DNA from: CAZFJG01 sp964410915
Lineage (GTDB): Bacteria > Synergistota > Synergistia > Synergistales > JAFGMB01
DNA: 23,232 bases
Assembly (NCBI GenBank): GCA_964410915.1
Contig: CAYPIU010000027.1
Span: forward strand, 1-23,232
Direction: 5' to 3'
Numbering within the stretch: the first letter of the stretch is position 1; each line of letters starts with the position of its first letter. The notes below the pieces were generated by a model. That model searched no databases and was not told the DNA's origin. It saw only the letters and a program-made list of their open reading frames with translations. This document shows positions 14,670 through 23,232 of this stretch, piece after piece. A program made the translations under genes and the position numbers.

Positions 14670-16520
14670 TTATTTCAATCCCAGTTCCAGTAACTTTTCC
14701 CGGGAAGGTATACCTTTTTCATCCCAACCCAGAAGGCGATAATACATTTGCCGGGCCTCATAAAATTCTTCCTCACTTATCCTGCTCCCGGACAATGGCC
14801 CCTCAGGTATAGCTTCAAAAAGTCTCTGCGGGATCACGTCATCTTTTTCAGTAAAACCAAGGTTTAAATTTATCATCCTTGTCCCTGCAAGACCGCGTTC
14901 CCCCATCTTTAAAAGCTCCCATAGTGAAGTGTCCCAACCGGTAGCAGCCTTCACAAGATCAGGTATCAGATGTATCGGGAAATAGCTCCGAGGTGCAAAA
15001 ACAAAGTAACACATTCCGAGATGATTCATCATGCTCCACAGAAGCCACAGATAAACTACCGGTGTCACTTTGCTGCTGCTTAGATCAAGGGGGTCCACCG
15101 GATCAAGAATACCAAGACATTTCATGGATTCCATAGTAAATGTCCCTTGCCTGGCAAACATTGGATCATGGGCAAACTGCATATGGTCCGCACCCTGAGG
15201 CGCAAGAGCATAGGCCAGAGATATCCCAGCTTTGCCCCTTGGGTCATGCATTGGAATTTCCTGCCCCTTAACGTGAAGGGCAAACCTTTCGCTTCCGCCG
15301 CCTATACTTGCGGAAGCCCTCATGACACCTTCTGCGAGAATGTTACCCAGACCTTTTCGCGTCGCTATCATATCTATGAGAGAAAGCATCCCCTCTACGT
15401 CACCAAATCCACTCAATCCCGTCTCTTCACTGCTTAGTATGCCTTCCTCTACACACTCCATAAGCCATGCAACAGTAACTCCAGTTGAAATTGTATCGAG
15501 TCCGTATCTGTTACATAGCTCATGGGCCTTTGCCACAGCATCAAGCTCTCCTATTCCACACAGTGGCCCGAAAGAACCGAGGGTCTCGTATTCAGGTCCT
15601 CCATAAGCGGGATCGACATTATAATTTCCGCCCTTGACTACCCTCTTGCACCTTATAGCACAGGAAAAACAGCCATACCTGTCTATCAGCATATTTTCAG
15701 TCATTTTTATGCCGCCCACATCGTTGGCAGATTCGAAAACACCCTCTCGGAAGTTTCTCGTGGGAAGCATACCTTTTTCATTATTCCCTTCGATCGCTGC
15801 GCTTGTGCCATAAACTCTCAGATTCCATGACAGGGGCAGATCCTTCCAGCCGGAAAAAGCCTTGTGCATTTCCTTGAGAAGCTCCGGATCTTCGGGCTTT
15901 GCTGCCCCGGAAAAAGGACATACTACCGCTTTAACTCTTTTGGAACCCATTACTGCACCCATACCTGTTCTTCCGTTAGCATGATGCAGATCATTTAATA
16001 CGCATGAGTATCGGACCATCTTCTCACCAGCAGGCCCGATCAGTATGGCTGTGATATGTCCATGCTCTTTCTTAAGATGCTCAAGGGCATCCCCTGTTTC
16101 AAGACCCCAGAGATGTGAAGCATCTCTCAACTCTACTCTTCCATCTTCTATCCAGAGATACACAGGTTTTTCTGATATTCCTTCAAGAACAAGCGCATCA
16201 AACCCCTGAGCCTTCATCGCAGGTCCGAAAAACCCTCCGGCTTCACTTTCTCCATAAGCTCCAGTAAGAGGACTCCGTGCATACATTCCGTAACGTGGAA
16301 CTCCATGAAAAGCCAGCCCGGTAAGCAGACCTGATGCAATTATCAGTGGATTTTCAGGACCGAGAGGATCAACACCCACATTCAGTTTTTCAAGAAGTAC
16401 AGGGATGGCAAGACCTCGCATTCCTCCCCATTTACGGGAATGCAACTCACTTATATCCTCTCTTGTTACTCTCCCACTCTCAAGTTTTACCCATTCTCTT
16501 CTACCATTCAATGTTGACAC
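14670..16520 (-). CDS. aor: Aldehyde:ferredoxin oxidoreductase (tungsten enzyme family)
   Basis: The 616-residue protein belongs to the AOR family, which oxidises aldehydes to acids (or the reverse) with a tungsten-bispterin centre and one [4Fe-4S] cluster, passing electrons to ferredoxin. Typical N-terminal features: DPLGPENPLIIASGLLTG, RSPLTGAYGESEAGGFFG and VRYSCVLND. Cluster ligands are C-x2-C-x3-C (Cys284, 287, 291) plus Cys504 in NHLGMC. Pterin-site motifs are NRYGLDTIS and NHLGMC; the latter has Asn and Met where the Pyrococcus-type motif has Asp and Leu. Start: GTG at 16518-16520, since GGAGGT (16528-16533) is 7 nt upstream; a GTG at 16529 is too close to it. It may handle aldehydes from amino-acid breakdown. 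No MoaD-like or ferredoxin partner lies next to it. Confidence 0.95.
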   Translation of the reverse strand: MSTLNGRREWVKLESGRVTREDISELHSRKWGGMRGLAIPVLLEKLNVGVDPLGPENPLIIASGLLTGLAFHGVPRYGMYARSPLTGAYGESEAGGFFGPAMKAQGFDALVLEGISEKPVYLWIEDGRVELRDASHLWGLETGDALEHLKKEHGHITAILIGPAGEKMVRYSCVLNDLHHANGRTGMGAVMGSKRVKAVVCPFSGAAKPEDPELLKEMHKAFSGWKDLPLSWNLRVYGTSAAIEGNNEKGMLPTRNFREGVFESANDVGGIKMTENMLIDRYGCFSCAIRCKRVVKGGNYNVDPAYGGPEYETLGSFGPLCGIGELDAVAKAHELCNRYGLDTISTGVTVAWLMECVEEGILSSEETGLSGFGDVEGMLSLIDMIATRKGLGNILAEGVMRASASIGGGSERFALHVKGQEIPMHDPRGKAGISLAYALAPQGADHMQFAHDPMFARQGTFTMESMKCLGILDPVDPLDLSSSKVTPVVYLWLLWSMMNHLGMCYFVFAPRSYFPIHLIPDLVKAATGWDTSLWELLKMGERGLAGTRMINLNLGFTEKDDVIPQRLFEAIPEGPLSGSRISEEEFYEARQMYYRLLGWDEKGIPSREKLLELGLK

Positions 16521-16573
16521 CAAAAACACCTCCAGAATGGTTTAAACTGATATGATTATTTCAGGTTTTTCAT

Positions 16574-16601
16574 TTTACCGTTATACTCTGAATATTATAA
16601 A
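16574..16601 (+). promoter_or_regulatory. Candidate promoter for the C-S lyase operon
   Basis: TTTACC (16574-16579) and TATAAA (16596-16601) are separated by 16 nt, 25 nt before the ATG of the lyase. The minus strand also reads TATAAT at 16594-16599, so a divergent AOR promoter could overlap, but it has no clear -35. Confidence 0.45.
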
Positions 16602-16625
16602 CCATGCACAGGAGATGATCTTTTT

Positions 16626-17810
16626 ATGACAACTTTTGACTTCGACAAAATGATAGATCGGCGAGGTACAAATTCTGAAAAATGGGACGGCCTCGAAAAA
16701 AGGTTCGGTTCAAATGATCTGGTATCAATGTGGGTTGCGGACATGGATTTCGAAGCTCCGCCGTGTGTAAAGGAGACCATTAAAAGCAGGGCTGAACATG
16801 GGATCTTTGGTTATACAGAACAGAATGATAAGTACTATGACTCCATAACCAGATGGGTTGCCAGAAGGCATGGATGGAATATTCAGAATAAATGGATCTG
16901 TAATACACCTGGTGTAGTCCCCGCACTTTCAATGGCCTTGATGGCATTCACTCAACCAGGAGACAGCGTAATAATCCAACCTCCTGTATATTACCCGTTT
17001 TTCTCGGTAATTGGAGGAAGAGGAAGAAAGATCGTGGAAAATCCTTTAATCTTCAACCAGGGTAAGTTCCATATGGATCTTGATGATCTCCGATCAAAGA
17101 TAGATTCTGGTGTCAAGGCCTTGTTTTTATGCAGCCCGCACAATCCTGTTGGAAGAGTGTGGACAAGAGATGAACTGGAAAAACTTGCGGAGATCTGCAT
17201 AGAAAATGAAATCCTTGTAATTTCTGACGAAATCCACTCGGACATAATCTTTGAAGGTAATCGTCATATTCCCATTGCATCGATCTCTGAAGAAATAGCA
17301 GAACGTACCATTACATGCATATCTCCGAGTAAAACATTCAATATTGCCGGATTATCCACTTCTGCTGCAATAATTCCAGATAAAAAAACCCGGGAGAACT
17401 TTAAAAAAGTACTCGATTTTCTTCACCTTGGAGAGGGCAACCTCTTCGGGACCTTTGCCCTGGAAGCAGCCTATGATGGAGGGGAACCATGGCTGAACGA
17501 GCTGTTGATCTATCTTCAGGGAAACCTCGAGTATCTGGATAATTTTTGTAAAGAAAGACTTCCCGGAGTTTCTCTGGTCTATCCTGAGGGTACCTATGTT
17601 CCATTTCTGGATTTCAGAACACTTGGGCTTTCCGGGGAAGAACTTCAGGATCTTCTTATCAGAAAAGCAAAAGTAGCACTCGATGGCGGATACTGGTTCG
17701 GAACGGGTGGGGAGGGTTTTGCACGAATAAACATTGCCACCCCGAGAATGATCCTGAAGGAAGGTCTGGAAAACATCGCCTCAGGTCTGAGGGAAAACTT
17801 TAAATTCTGA
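16626..17810 (+). CDS. PatB/MalY-type PLP-dependent cysteine-S-conjugate beta-lyase
   Basis: The 394-residue fold-type I PLP enzyme begins like the MalY/PatB family (TFDFDKMIDRRGTNSEKWD, MWVADMDFEAPP). It has FGYTEQNDKYYDSITRWVARRHGW, PHNPVGRVW, ISDEIHSDI and the PLP lysine Lys236 in SPSKTFNIAG. Members cleave C-S bonds of cystathionine, cysteine or cysteine conjugates, giving pyruvate, ammonia and a thiol; some annotated relatives are plain aminotransferases. It is cytoplasmic. The ATG has AGGAG 11 nt upstream. The MFS gene starts 31 bp after its stop on the same strand, so the two are likely one operon. The substrate is not decided by sequence. Confidence 0.93.
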   Translation: MTTFDFDKMIDRRGTNSEKWDGLEKRFGSNDLVSMWVADMDFEAPPCVKETIKSRAEHGIFGYTEQNDKYYDSITRWVARRHGWNIQNKWICNTPGVVPALSMALMAFTQPGDSVIIQPPVYYPFFSVIGGRGRKIVENPLIFNQGKFHMDLDDLRSKIDSGVKALFLCSPHNPVGRVWTRDELEKLAEICIENEILVISDEIHSDIIFEGNRHIPIASISEEIAERTITCISPSKTFNIAGLSTSAAIIPDKKTRENFKKVLDFLHLGEGNLFGTFALEAAYDGGEPWLNELLIYLQGNLEYLDNFCKERLPGVSLVYPEGTYVPFLDFRTLGLSGEELQDLLIRKAKVALDGGYWFGTGGEGFARINIATPRMILKEGLENIASGLRENFKF

Positions 17811-17841
17811 AAAAAGTTTTCATCGAAAGGTGGATCATCTA

Positions 17842-19008
17842 ATGTCCGATATCAGAAATGTTTCATCCAGAGCCAGGGTCATTCTTCTTTCCCTTGGACA
17901 TTTCATAAACGATATTCACGCAAATTTTCTGCCTACATTCCTTCCGTCATTGATAGAAAGTCTCGGCCTTTCCCTGACCCAGGCGGGACTCCTGACATCT
18001 TTACCAGGATTGATCCATGTCTCATGTCAACCTGTATTAGGATATTTTTCAGACAAATATACTCGACCTTTCATGATAATCGCGGGACCCCTTCTTTCTG
18101 CTGTTGGAGCCTCCCTGATCCCCGTATCACCAGGTTTTGCCTTAGCCTTCATATTTACCGGGATATGGGGGCTGGGAAGTGCATCCTTTCATCCTCAAGG
18201 GCTCGGGGCTGTTGGTTATTTGAGCAGACCTGAAAATATTTCCTTCAGCCTCTCACTTTTCCAGGTAGGCGGTGCTCTGGGCGTGACAATAAGCCCCCTT
18301 TACGCTGCTTTCCTCGCAAAGACTTTTGGTTTCAGTTTTATGCCTCTGATCTGCCTGATCCCTGTAATACCCCTTGTTATAGCATATATTCTCTTCATAC
18401 CAAGCCTTGATCCTGAGGGTAACAGGGAAGATCCGGGTGACGGTATGTTTCCAACAATAAAAAAAGTATTTGTAAATATCTGGCCTGTCTGGACTGTTGC
18501 TTTTGCAAGAGATATAAGCATTAATGCAGTCCGTTTTCTAATACCGGTACTTATCTCCAGCAGAGGAGGGGGACTTGCAAAAATAGGGGCGGTCCTTTTT
18601 GTCCTTAATCTTTCAAGGTCCGCTCTTACAGTTGCCGTAGCTCGAATTTCCGATAAAATAGGCAGAAAAAAGGTCTTGTCGGCAACACTCCTTCTTGGTC
18701 CTGTATTTATGGTCCCTTCCATAATGATAGAAGGCCTCGCTTCTACTTTATTTTTACTGACCGGCTTTGCCATCATTGGCTGCAGTCTTCCCATAACTGC
18801 TTCAATGGCCCAGGAAAAAGCTCCGGGATCACGGAGTACTGCAAGTTCACTGATAATGGGAGTCTCCTTCGGGCTGAGCGGTATGATGATGACCCCTATT
18901 GGCGCTCTGGCTGATATTGCCGGATTACATACCACCCTTATGGCTGCCTTGTCTCTTCCTCTTTTGTCTCTTCTTACCCTTGCCTTTGGCTGGAGAAAAA
19001 TGGATTGA
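17842..19008 (+). CDS. MFS exporter, fosmidomycin-resistance (FsmR)-like
   Basis: A 388-residue 12-helix MFS transporter. Its N-terminal region (LGHFINDIHANFLPTFLPSLIESLGLSLTQAGLL) and FHPQGLGAVGYLS are characteristic of the FsmR-like branch, named for E. coli Fsr. RISDKIGRKK follows helix 8. It probably exports a small molecule across the cytoplasmic membrane. The ATG at 17842 is chosen because AGGTGG (17828-17833) lies 8 nt upstream; a GTG at 17830 overlaps that site. Coupled to the C-S lyase, it might export a product or toxic substrate of that enzyme, but this is inference from position only. No terminator was seen after it; the next gene has its own promoter candidate. Confidence 0.9.
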   Translation: MSDIRNVSSRARVILLSLGHFINDIHANFLPTFLPSLIESLGLSLTQAGLLTSLPGLIHVSCQPVLGYFSDKYTRPFMIIAGPLLSAVGASLIPVSPGFALAFIFTGIWGLGSASFHPQGLGAVGYLSRPENISFSLSLFQVGGALGVTISPLYAAFLAKTFGFSFMPLICLIPVIPLVIAYILFIPSLDPEGNREDPGDGMFPTIKKVFVNIWPVWTVAFARDISINAVRFLIPVLISSRGGGLAKIGAVLFVLNLSRSALTVAVARISDKIGRKKVLSATLLLGPVFMVPSIMIEGLASTLFLLTGFAIIGCSLPITASMAQEKAPGSRSTASSLIMGVSFGLSGMMMTPIGALADIAGLHTTLMAALSLPLLSLLTLAFGWRKMD

Positions 19009-19040
19009 CAGGTCAATTTCAAACTAATATGTTTTTTCTC

Positions 19041-19069
19041 TTGTGAGCTGAACGTAAAATGATTAGAAT
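19041..19069 (+). promoter_or_regulatory. Promoter placing the transcript start at the UPF0182 ATG
   Basis: TTGTGA (19041-19046) and TAGAAT (19064-19069) are separated by 17 nt. The usual start site 6-8 nt after the -10 falls on or next to the A of the ATG at 19076. Confidence 0.5.
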
Positions 19070-19075
19070 AGTACC

Positions 19076-21970
19076 ATGATGAATAAAAAATGGTTTCCGG
19101 ATAATAATTGGTTCAACGGAGGAAATGATGGCGATGGAGGAAGGGAAAGGGTAAGAAAACCCAAATTTCCCTTCAAGTTAAGCAGACCTTTATGGCTTTT
19201 GCTTGTCCTTGCAATAGCTGCTCTTGTTATTCTGCCTGCTTTTGCGGATTTTTATACCGAACTTCTATGGTTTAAGGCAAGGGGAATTTCAAGTGTCTTC
19301 TGGAAAAGGCTGATACCTCAGGGGATACTTTTCCTGGCAGCAGCTATTGTTGCTTTTGCAGCCTACTGGGTAAACTTCCGAAAAGCAGTTTCTAACGTTC
19401 AGCCCATGATAACCCCTGAGATTAAGAAGTTTATCGGACCTCATGTAGCAGGTATAGTTATTACTGTAGTAGCCCTTATCTTTGCTATATTCAACGGCCT
19501 CTCTGTAAAAGGTGACTGGGCAATGGTATTGAGATACCTTCATGGCAGTTCATTTGGACATTCTGATCCTATTTTCGGGCATGATGTAGGTTTCTATGTT
19601 TTCAGTCTTCCATTCTACTCTTTCATCCAGAGCTGGCTGCTGGGAATCCTTTCAATGTGTTTTATAGGCTCAACAGCAGTTTACATGGTTGCAATGCTGC
19701 CAACTATTCAGCAGGAAGGCCGAATATCAATACCGAAGTTTACGCAGATCCACCTCACAATACTTGGTGTTTTTATTGTAATGATATGGGCAGCAGGTTA
19801 CTGGCTGCAGCGATTCTATCTCCTGTTCTCTGAACGGGGCGTAGCCTTTGGTGCAAGTTATACTGACATCCATGCGGATCTGCTTGCTCTTAACGTTATG
19901 GCTGTGATAACAGTTGTTGTAGGTGTTCTTCTCATTATTACAATTTTCAAGAAAAGTACATGGAAATTTTCTGCCGGACTTGTCGGGCTTCTTATTGCTA
20001 CAAGCATTATCCTAAGAGGATTCTATCCCGGAATAATACAGAAATATGTAGTCGAACCCAATGAATTCCAGAAAGAGAAAGAATACATCGAGTACAACAT
20101 TCAGGCAACGCGTGATGCATATGACATAACAGGTTTGAAGCAGGTCGACATGACCCCGAAAGGTGGAGTAACTGCATCAGATCTTGAAGTTAATTTCCAG
20201 ACAGTTCAGAATATAAGGCTCTGGGATTACCGGCCTCTTCTCAGGACCTACAAACAGCTCCAGGAAATACGTTCATACTATGACTTCTACGATGTTGATA
20301 TAGACCGTTACAACATTGATGGTGATTACAGACAGGTCATACTGTCCGGAAGAGAGTTGAAACTGAGCGAACTTCAAAATCCGACATGGGTAAATACACG
20401 TCTGGAATTCACTCATGGTTATGGCTTTGTCATGAACCCCGTTAACGAGATCGGATCAAGCGGACTTCCGATACTATGGGCAAAGGATATTCCGCCAAAA
20501 CTCAGTGTACCCATAGAGATCAACAGGCCAGAAATATACTATGGAGAACAGCCTGACTCATACGTATTCGTAAATACCACTGTGGAGGAGTTTGATTATC
20601 CCAAGGGTGATGCCAACGCAAGAACAACCTATCAAGGTTCAGGTGGGGTTTCCATAGGAAACTTCTGGCGAAGATTAATGTACGCTATGAAATTCGGAGA
20701 TACAAAGATCCTGTTCACTAATGTCTTCACCGACAAGAGTAACATACTTCTGAACAGGAATATTCAGAACCGGCTTTACAAGGCAGCTCCTTTCCTTCTA
20801 TTCGACAGTGACCCGTACCTCACGATAATTGAAGGAAGACTTGTATGGATCCAGGATGCTTATACCGTTACAGACAGTTATCCTTACTCGGAGCCGACAA
20901 ATATCGCAGGGGGTAGAGAATTCAGAAAGATAAACTACATCCGTAACAGTGTAAAAGCTACAGTAGATGCCTATGATGGAACGATGAAATTTTACGTTAT
21001 GAATGAAGAAGATCCGATAATAAAAACATGGTCTGAGATCTTTCCGGATCTTTTTACCAGTTCAGAAAAGATGTCTGAATCACTTCGTAGTCATATAAGG
21101 TATCCCAAGGGTCTTTTCGACATTCAGTCACAGATATATCGTACATATCATATGGAAAATGCCAATACCTTCTACAACAAGGAAGACTTGTGGGAAACTA
21201 TGGGAAGTACCGACGGCAAGAGCAGTTTAAGTGCCTATTACATAATTATGAAACTTATCCAGGAGGAAAATGCGGAGTTTATGCTTATTTCTCCCTACAT
21301 GCCTGTTGACAGGGACAATATGATAGCCTGGATGGCTGGCCGCTGTGATGGAGAAAATTATGGTGAACTCCTGGTCTACAATTTCCCCAAGCAGGAACTG
21401 ATCTACGGGCCTTCACAGATAGAGGCCCTGACAGATCAGACCCCGGAGATATCCTCACAGCTTTCATTATGGAGCCAGAGAGGTTCTGACGTCATAAGGG
21501 GACATCTTCTCGTTATTCCTGTAGAGAATGCTCTGCTCTATGTACAACCCCTGTATCTGAAAGCTGAGACCAGTGATCTTCCAGAACTGAAAAGAGTAAT
21601 AGTTTCCACAGGAGGAAAAGTGGTATGGGGACCAACTCTGCAAACAGCATTGGAAAAACTTCTTGGAGAGAAAATTCCAGGATTAGCTACCGAAATGGAT
21701 GAAATCGTGGATGTAGATACGGAAGCAACTGCACCTCTCGCAGGATTCACCGGTGATGAAAACCTTTCGGATCTTATACAGAGAGCTCAGGAACACTGGA
21801 ACAGATCACAGGAAGCACTCAAAAGATCTGACTGGCAGGGTTACGGTGAGCAGATGGAAAAACTTGAGGAAGCTCTCAAGCTGCTCATGGAAAATTCACC
21901 TTCCGGACAAACCGAACAACAATTGCCTCTTCAGGAAAAAGAATCACAGGGATCTGATCTTTTAAACTAA
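19076..21970 (+). CDS. UPF0182 family large membrane protein
   Basis: The 964-residue protein matches the UPF0182 (COG1615) family in length and layout. An N-terminal part has about seven membrane helices (first near residues 39-58, last near 300-320), followed by a soluble region of about 640 residues, probably outside the membrane. Family-like stretches include the FYTELLWFK, HDVGFYVFSLPFYSF and IQATRDAYDI segments, and MPVDRDNMIAWMAGRCDGENYG. The end is Glu/Gln-rich with a short predicted coiled coil (about 900-940). The molecular function of this family is unknown. It starts ATG-ATG with no ribosome site; the promoter just upstream suggests a leaderless mRNA. A short Gly/Asp-rich hydrophilic segment (residues 10-30) precedes the first helix. 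Confidence 0.93.
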   Translation: MMNKKWFPDNNWFNGGNDGDGGRERVRKPKFPFKLSRPLWLLLVLAIAALVILPAFADFYTELLWFKARGISSVFWKRLIPQGILFLAAAIVAFAAYWVNFRKAVSNVQPMITPEIKKFIGPHVAGIVITVVALIFAIFNGLSVKGDWAMVLRYLHGSSFGHSDPIFGHDVGFYVFSLPFYSFIQSWLLGILSMCFIGSTAVYMVAMLPTIQQEGRISIPKFTQIHLTILGVFIVMIWAAGYWLQRFYLLFSERGVAFGASYTDIHADLLALNVMAVITVVVGVLLIITIFKKSTWKFSAGLVGLLIATSIILRGFYPGIIQKYVVEPNEFQKEKEYIEYNIQATRDAYDITGLKQVDMTPKGGVTASDLEVNFQTVQNIRLWDYRPLLRTYKQLQEIRSYYDFYDVDIDRYNIDGDYRQVILSGRELKLSELQNPTWVNTRLEFTHGYGFVMNPVNEIGSSGLPILWAKDIPPKLSVPIEINRPEIYYGEQPDSYVFVNTTVEEFDYPKGDANARTTYQGSGGVSIGNFWRRLMYAMKFGDTKILFTNVFTDKSNILLNRNIQNRLYKAAPFLLFDSDPYLTIIEGRLVWIQDAYTVTDSYPYSEPTNIAGGREFRKINYIRNSVKATVDAYDGTMKFYVMNEEDPIIKTWSEIFPDLFTSSEKMSESLRSHIRYPKGLFDIQSQIYRTYHMENANTFYNKEDLWETMGSTDGKSSLSAYYIIMKLIQEENAEFMLISPYMPVDRDNMIAWMAGRCDGENYGELLVYNFPKQELIYGPSQIEALTDQTPEISSQLSLWSQRGSDVIRGHLLVIPVENALLYVQPLYLKAETSDLPELKRVIVSTGGKVVWGPTLQTALEKLLGEKIPGLATEMDEIVDVDTEATAPLAGFTGDENLSDLIQRAQEHWNRSQEALKRSDWQGYGEQMEKLEEALKLLMENSPSGQTEQQLPLQEKESQGSDLLN

Positions 21971-22006
21971 ATGAACAGATATTGCTGATATTAAAAAGTT
22001 AAGCAG

Positions 22007-22045
22007 AAAAAACCAGGCAGAGAATTCTCCTTTGCCTGGTTTTTT
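22007..22045. terminator. Bidirectional terminator between UPF0182 and EamA genes
   Basis: AAAAAACCAGGCA (22007-22019) pairs with TGCCTGGTTTTTT (22033-22045); the loop contains a palindrome (GAGAATTCTC, 22020-22029) that can extend the stem with a small bulge. T8 follows on the plus strand, and T6 is within the arm on the minus strand. It lies 37 nt after the UPF0182 stop and ends about 10 nt before the EamA stop. Confidence 0.93.
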
Positions 22046-22054
22046 TTCTAATCT

Positions 22055-22927
22055 CTATCCTTTCTGTTCTCCTCTCGCTGCAAGGAAAATACCAGTCATT
22101 ATTACAAGAGCTCCAGCAATGACAGGTAGTGTTAAAGATTCATCAAGGAAAAACCATGCCATTAACGGGCTGAAAACAGGCTCTCCTAAAAGGGTCACAG
22201 CAACCATCGGAGCACTTACATATTTTAAGGACCAGTTATATGCTGTATGACCAAGGATCTGAGGGATTATTGCCATTGCAGGGAAAGTGATCCATGTAGC
22301 AATGGGAAAACCTCTGAATGAAAGTCCGGTAATTAATACAGCAGTCCATAAAAATAATCCTGCAGATCCGTAACATAAAGTAACATATGGCAATAAAGAG
22401 ACCTTTTTTCGTATAAACCTTCCCGTCAGAAGATAACCAGTCATACATAAGGCCCCTGCAAGTGCAAGAAGATCTCCGAACAGGGCCTGACCTCCCGACT
22501 GGAGATCGTTCCATCCAATTATCAACGCTCCCGAGAAACTGATCAGTATTCCGGATGCAGTCATGAAGTTGATTTTTTCTCCAAAAACGGGGGATAGAAT
22601 ACCTACCCATATTGGATTTGTTGTTACAAGGACCACACTTGCAGCAACTGTAGTAAATTCAAGAGAAGTGATCCAGGCATAAAAATGCAGAGCCAGAAAG
22701 CCACCTGCAGTAAAACCCAGCATCCAGTCACTGACCTTGAGTTTTCTGAACTCCTCCCTTGAGAACACTAATGCAAAAGGAAGGAGGAAAAGCCCTGCAA
22801 GACCTACCCTGTACGCGGCGATAACAAGTGGTGAGGCATCAGCTATCCTGGCAAAGATAGAACCTGTTGATACACATAATATACCTGTAAAAAGTATGGA
22901 ATAAAGCCTGCTGTCTATCTTTTTCAT
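22055..22927 (-). CDS. EamA/DMT-family permease
   Basis: A 290-residue ten-helix membrane protein with two EamA repeats. The first begins LYSILFTGILCVSTGSIFARIADASPLVIAAYRV; the second includes GALCMTGYLLTGRFIR and ends LLGEPVFSPLMAWFFLDESLTLPVIAGALVIMTGIF, the standard family ending. Members of the drug/metabolite transporter superfamily move amino acids, nucleosides or other metabolites, mostly outward; the substrate is not predictable here. The ATG at 22925-22927 has GAGG 7 nt upstream. The regulator fragment upstream on the same strand (183 bp away) might control it, but this is only position. A weak promoter candidate (CTGACA upstream of TAATCC) lies in the gap. Confidence 0.93.
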   Translation of the reverse strand: MKKIDSRLYSILFTGILCVSTGSIFARIADASPLVIAAYRVGLAGLFLLPFALVFSREEFRKLKVSDWMLGFTAGGFLALHFYAWITSLEFTTVAASVVLVTTNPIWVGILSPVFGEKINFMTASGILISFSGALIIGWNDLQSGGQALFGDLLALAGALCMTGYLLTGRFIRKKVSLLPYVTLCYGSAGLFLWTAVLITGLSFRGFPIATWITFPAMAIIPQILGHTAYNWSLKYVSAPMVAVTLLGEPVFSPLMAWFFLDESLTLPVIAGALVIMTGIFLAARGEQKG

Positions 22928-23110
22928 TAAGATCCTCTTCTGGATTATTGAGATTAATAATTTTGTCAGAGAACTTATAAAGAAAAACTGTTACATTTTG
23001 AAATACAAAATCGCTGCTCATTGAATATATAGATGTTTTATCAAATATCTTCATTGAATAATCTGATAAATGTGAGAATATCCATTGTAGTTATATTCCT
23101 GCCAGCTCAC

Positions 23111-23232
23111 TCAGGACATTTCGAAATCGAGTATTATTGCAGTGTACAGTTCCAGGATCGAGCGAAAATCACGAAGGTCAATGGAACAGATGCTTTCTAT
23201 TTTTTCAAGCCTGTATTTCAAGGTATTTCTGT
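23111..23232 (-). CDS. Partial gene: C-terminus of a PucR/CdaR-type transcription regulator
   Basis: The minus-strand frame is open from the window edge to a TGA at 23111-23113, giving 40 codons. It reads RNTLKYRLEKIESICSIDL followed by RDFRSILELYTAIILDFEMS (in one run). This is the C-terminal helix-turn-helix of PucR/CdaR-type regulators, whose hallmark is (H)RNTLKYRL-KIE followed by an LR(D)-leading helix. Such proteins often respond to purine, amino-acid or sugar-acid substrates. The sensor part lies outside the window. The neighbouring EamA permease is a possible target. Confidence 0.85.
   Translation of the reverse strand, partial: RNTLKYRLEKIESICSIDLRDFRSILELYTAIILDFEMS

Noticed and set aside
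22020..22029. Ten-base palindrome GAGAATTCTC as an operator
   Set aside because: It sits in the loop of the UPF0182/EamA terminator and simply extends that stem.

Overview
The window looks like chromosomal DNA of a strictly anaerobic, amino-acid- or organic-acid-fermenting bacterium, possibly Synergistota or an anaerobic Firmicute. The evidence is a tungsten-type aldehyde:ferredoxin oxidoreductase, an adenosylcobalamin-dependent (class II) ribonucleotide reductase that needs no oxygen, an M20 amidohydrolase, a PLP C-S lyase, a SAM-I riboswitch, strong GGAGG ribosome binding sites, frequent TTG/GTG starts and moderate GC content (mid-40s % by eye). The taxonomic placement is inference; there is no rRNA or marker-gene comparison behind it.

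Layout. The left edge (1-97, -) cuts a short membrane-protein gene. It is followed by an HD-domain phosphohydrolase and an M20 amidohydrolase on the minus strand, a divergent MFS permease and a metallo-beta-lactamase-fold hydrolase on plus, and a convergent TauE/SafE permease. Next come a tandem-SPOR membrane protein (-) and a divergent acyl-CoA synthetase (+), separated by a region holding a perfect 17-bp inverted repeat. A CDF metal transporter and metK (-) follow; metK sits behind a complete SAM-I riboswitch with its own terminator and consensus promoter. Upstream of these is the class II RNR (-), whose promoter carries a pair of NrdR-box-like palindromes 32 bp apart. Divergent from it is fluC/crcB (+), behind a fluoride riboswitch with a well-placed promoter. 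A 46-bp perfect palindromic terminator separates crcB from the AOR gene (-). Divergent from AOR is a PatB-type C-S lyase plus an FsmR-like MFS exporter, probably an operon. A large UPF0182 membrane protein follows, whose promoter geometry suggests a leaderless mRNA. The right end has an EamA/DMT permease (-) and the C-terminus of a PucR-type regulator (-).

How the parts fit. Most genes are single-gene or two-gene units, not one pathway. The linked cases are metK-CDF under SAM control, RNR probably under NrdR control, crcB under fluoride control, and C-S lyase with exporter. I see no CRISPR array, tRNA, rRNA, insertion sequence, prophage or defence island. I did not find a clear previously undescribed multi-gene system. 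The most useful leads are regulatory: the inverted repeat at 7211-7255, the NrdR-box pair, the ribosome-site hairpin behind the fluoride aptamer, the possible leaderless UPF0182 transcript, and an MFS gene that lacks a standard start codon in front of its first membrane helix.
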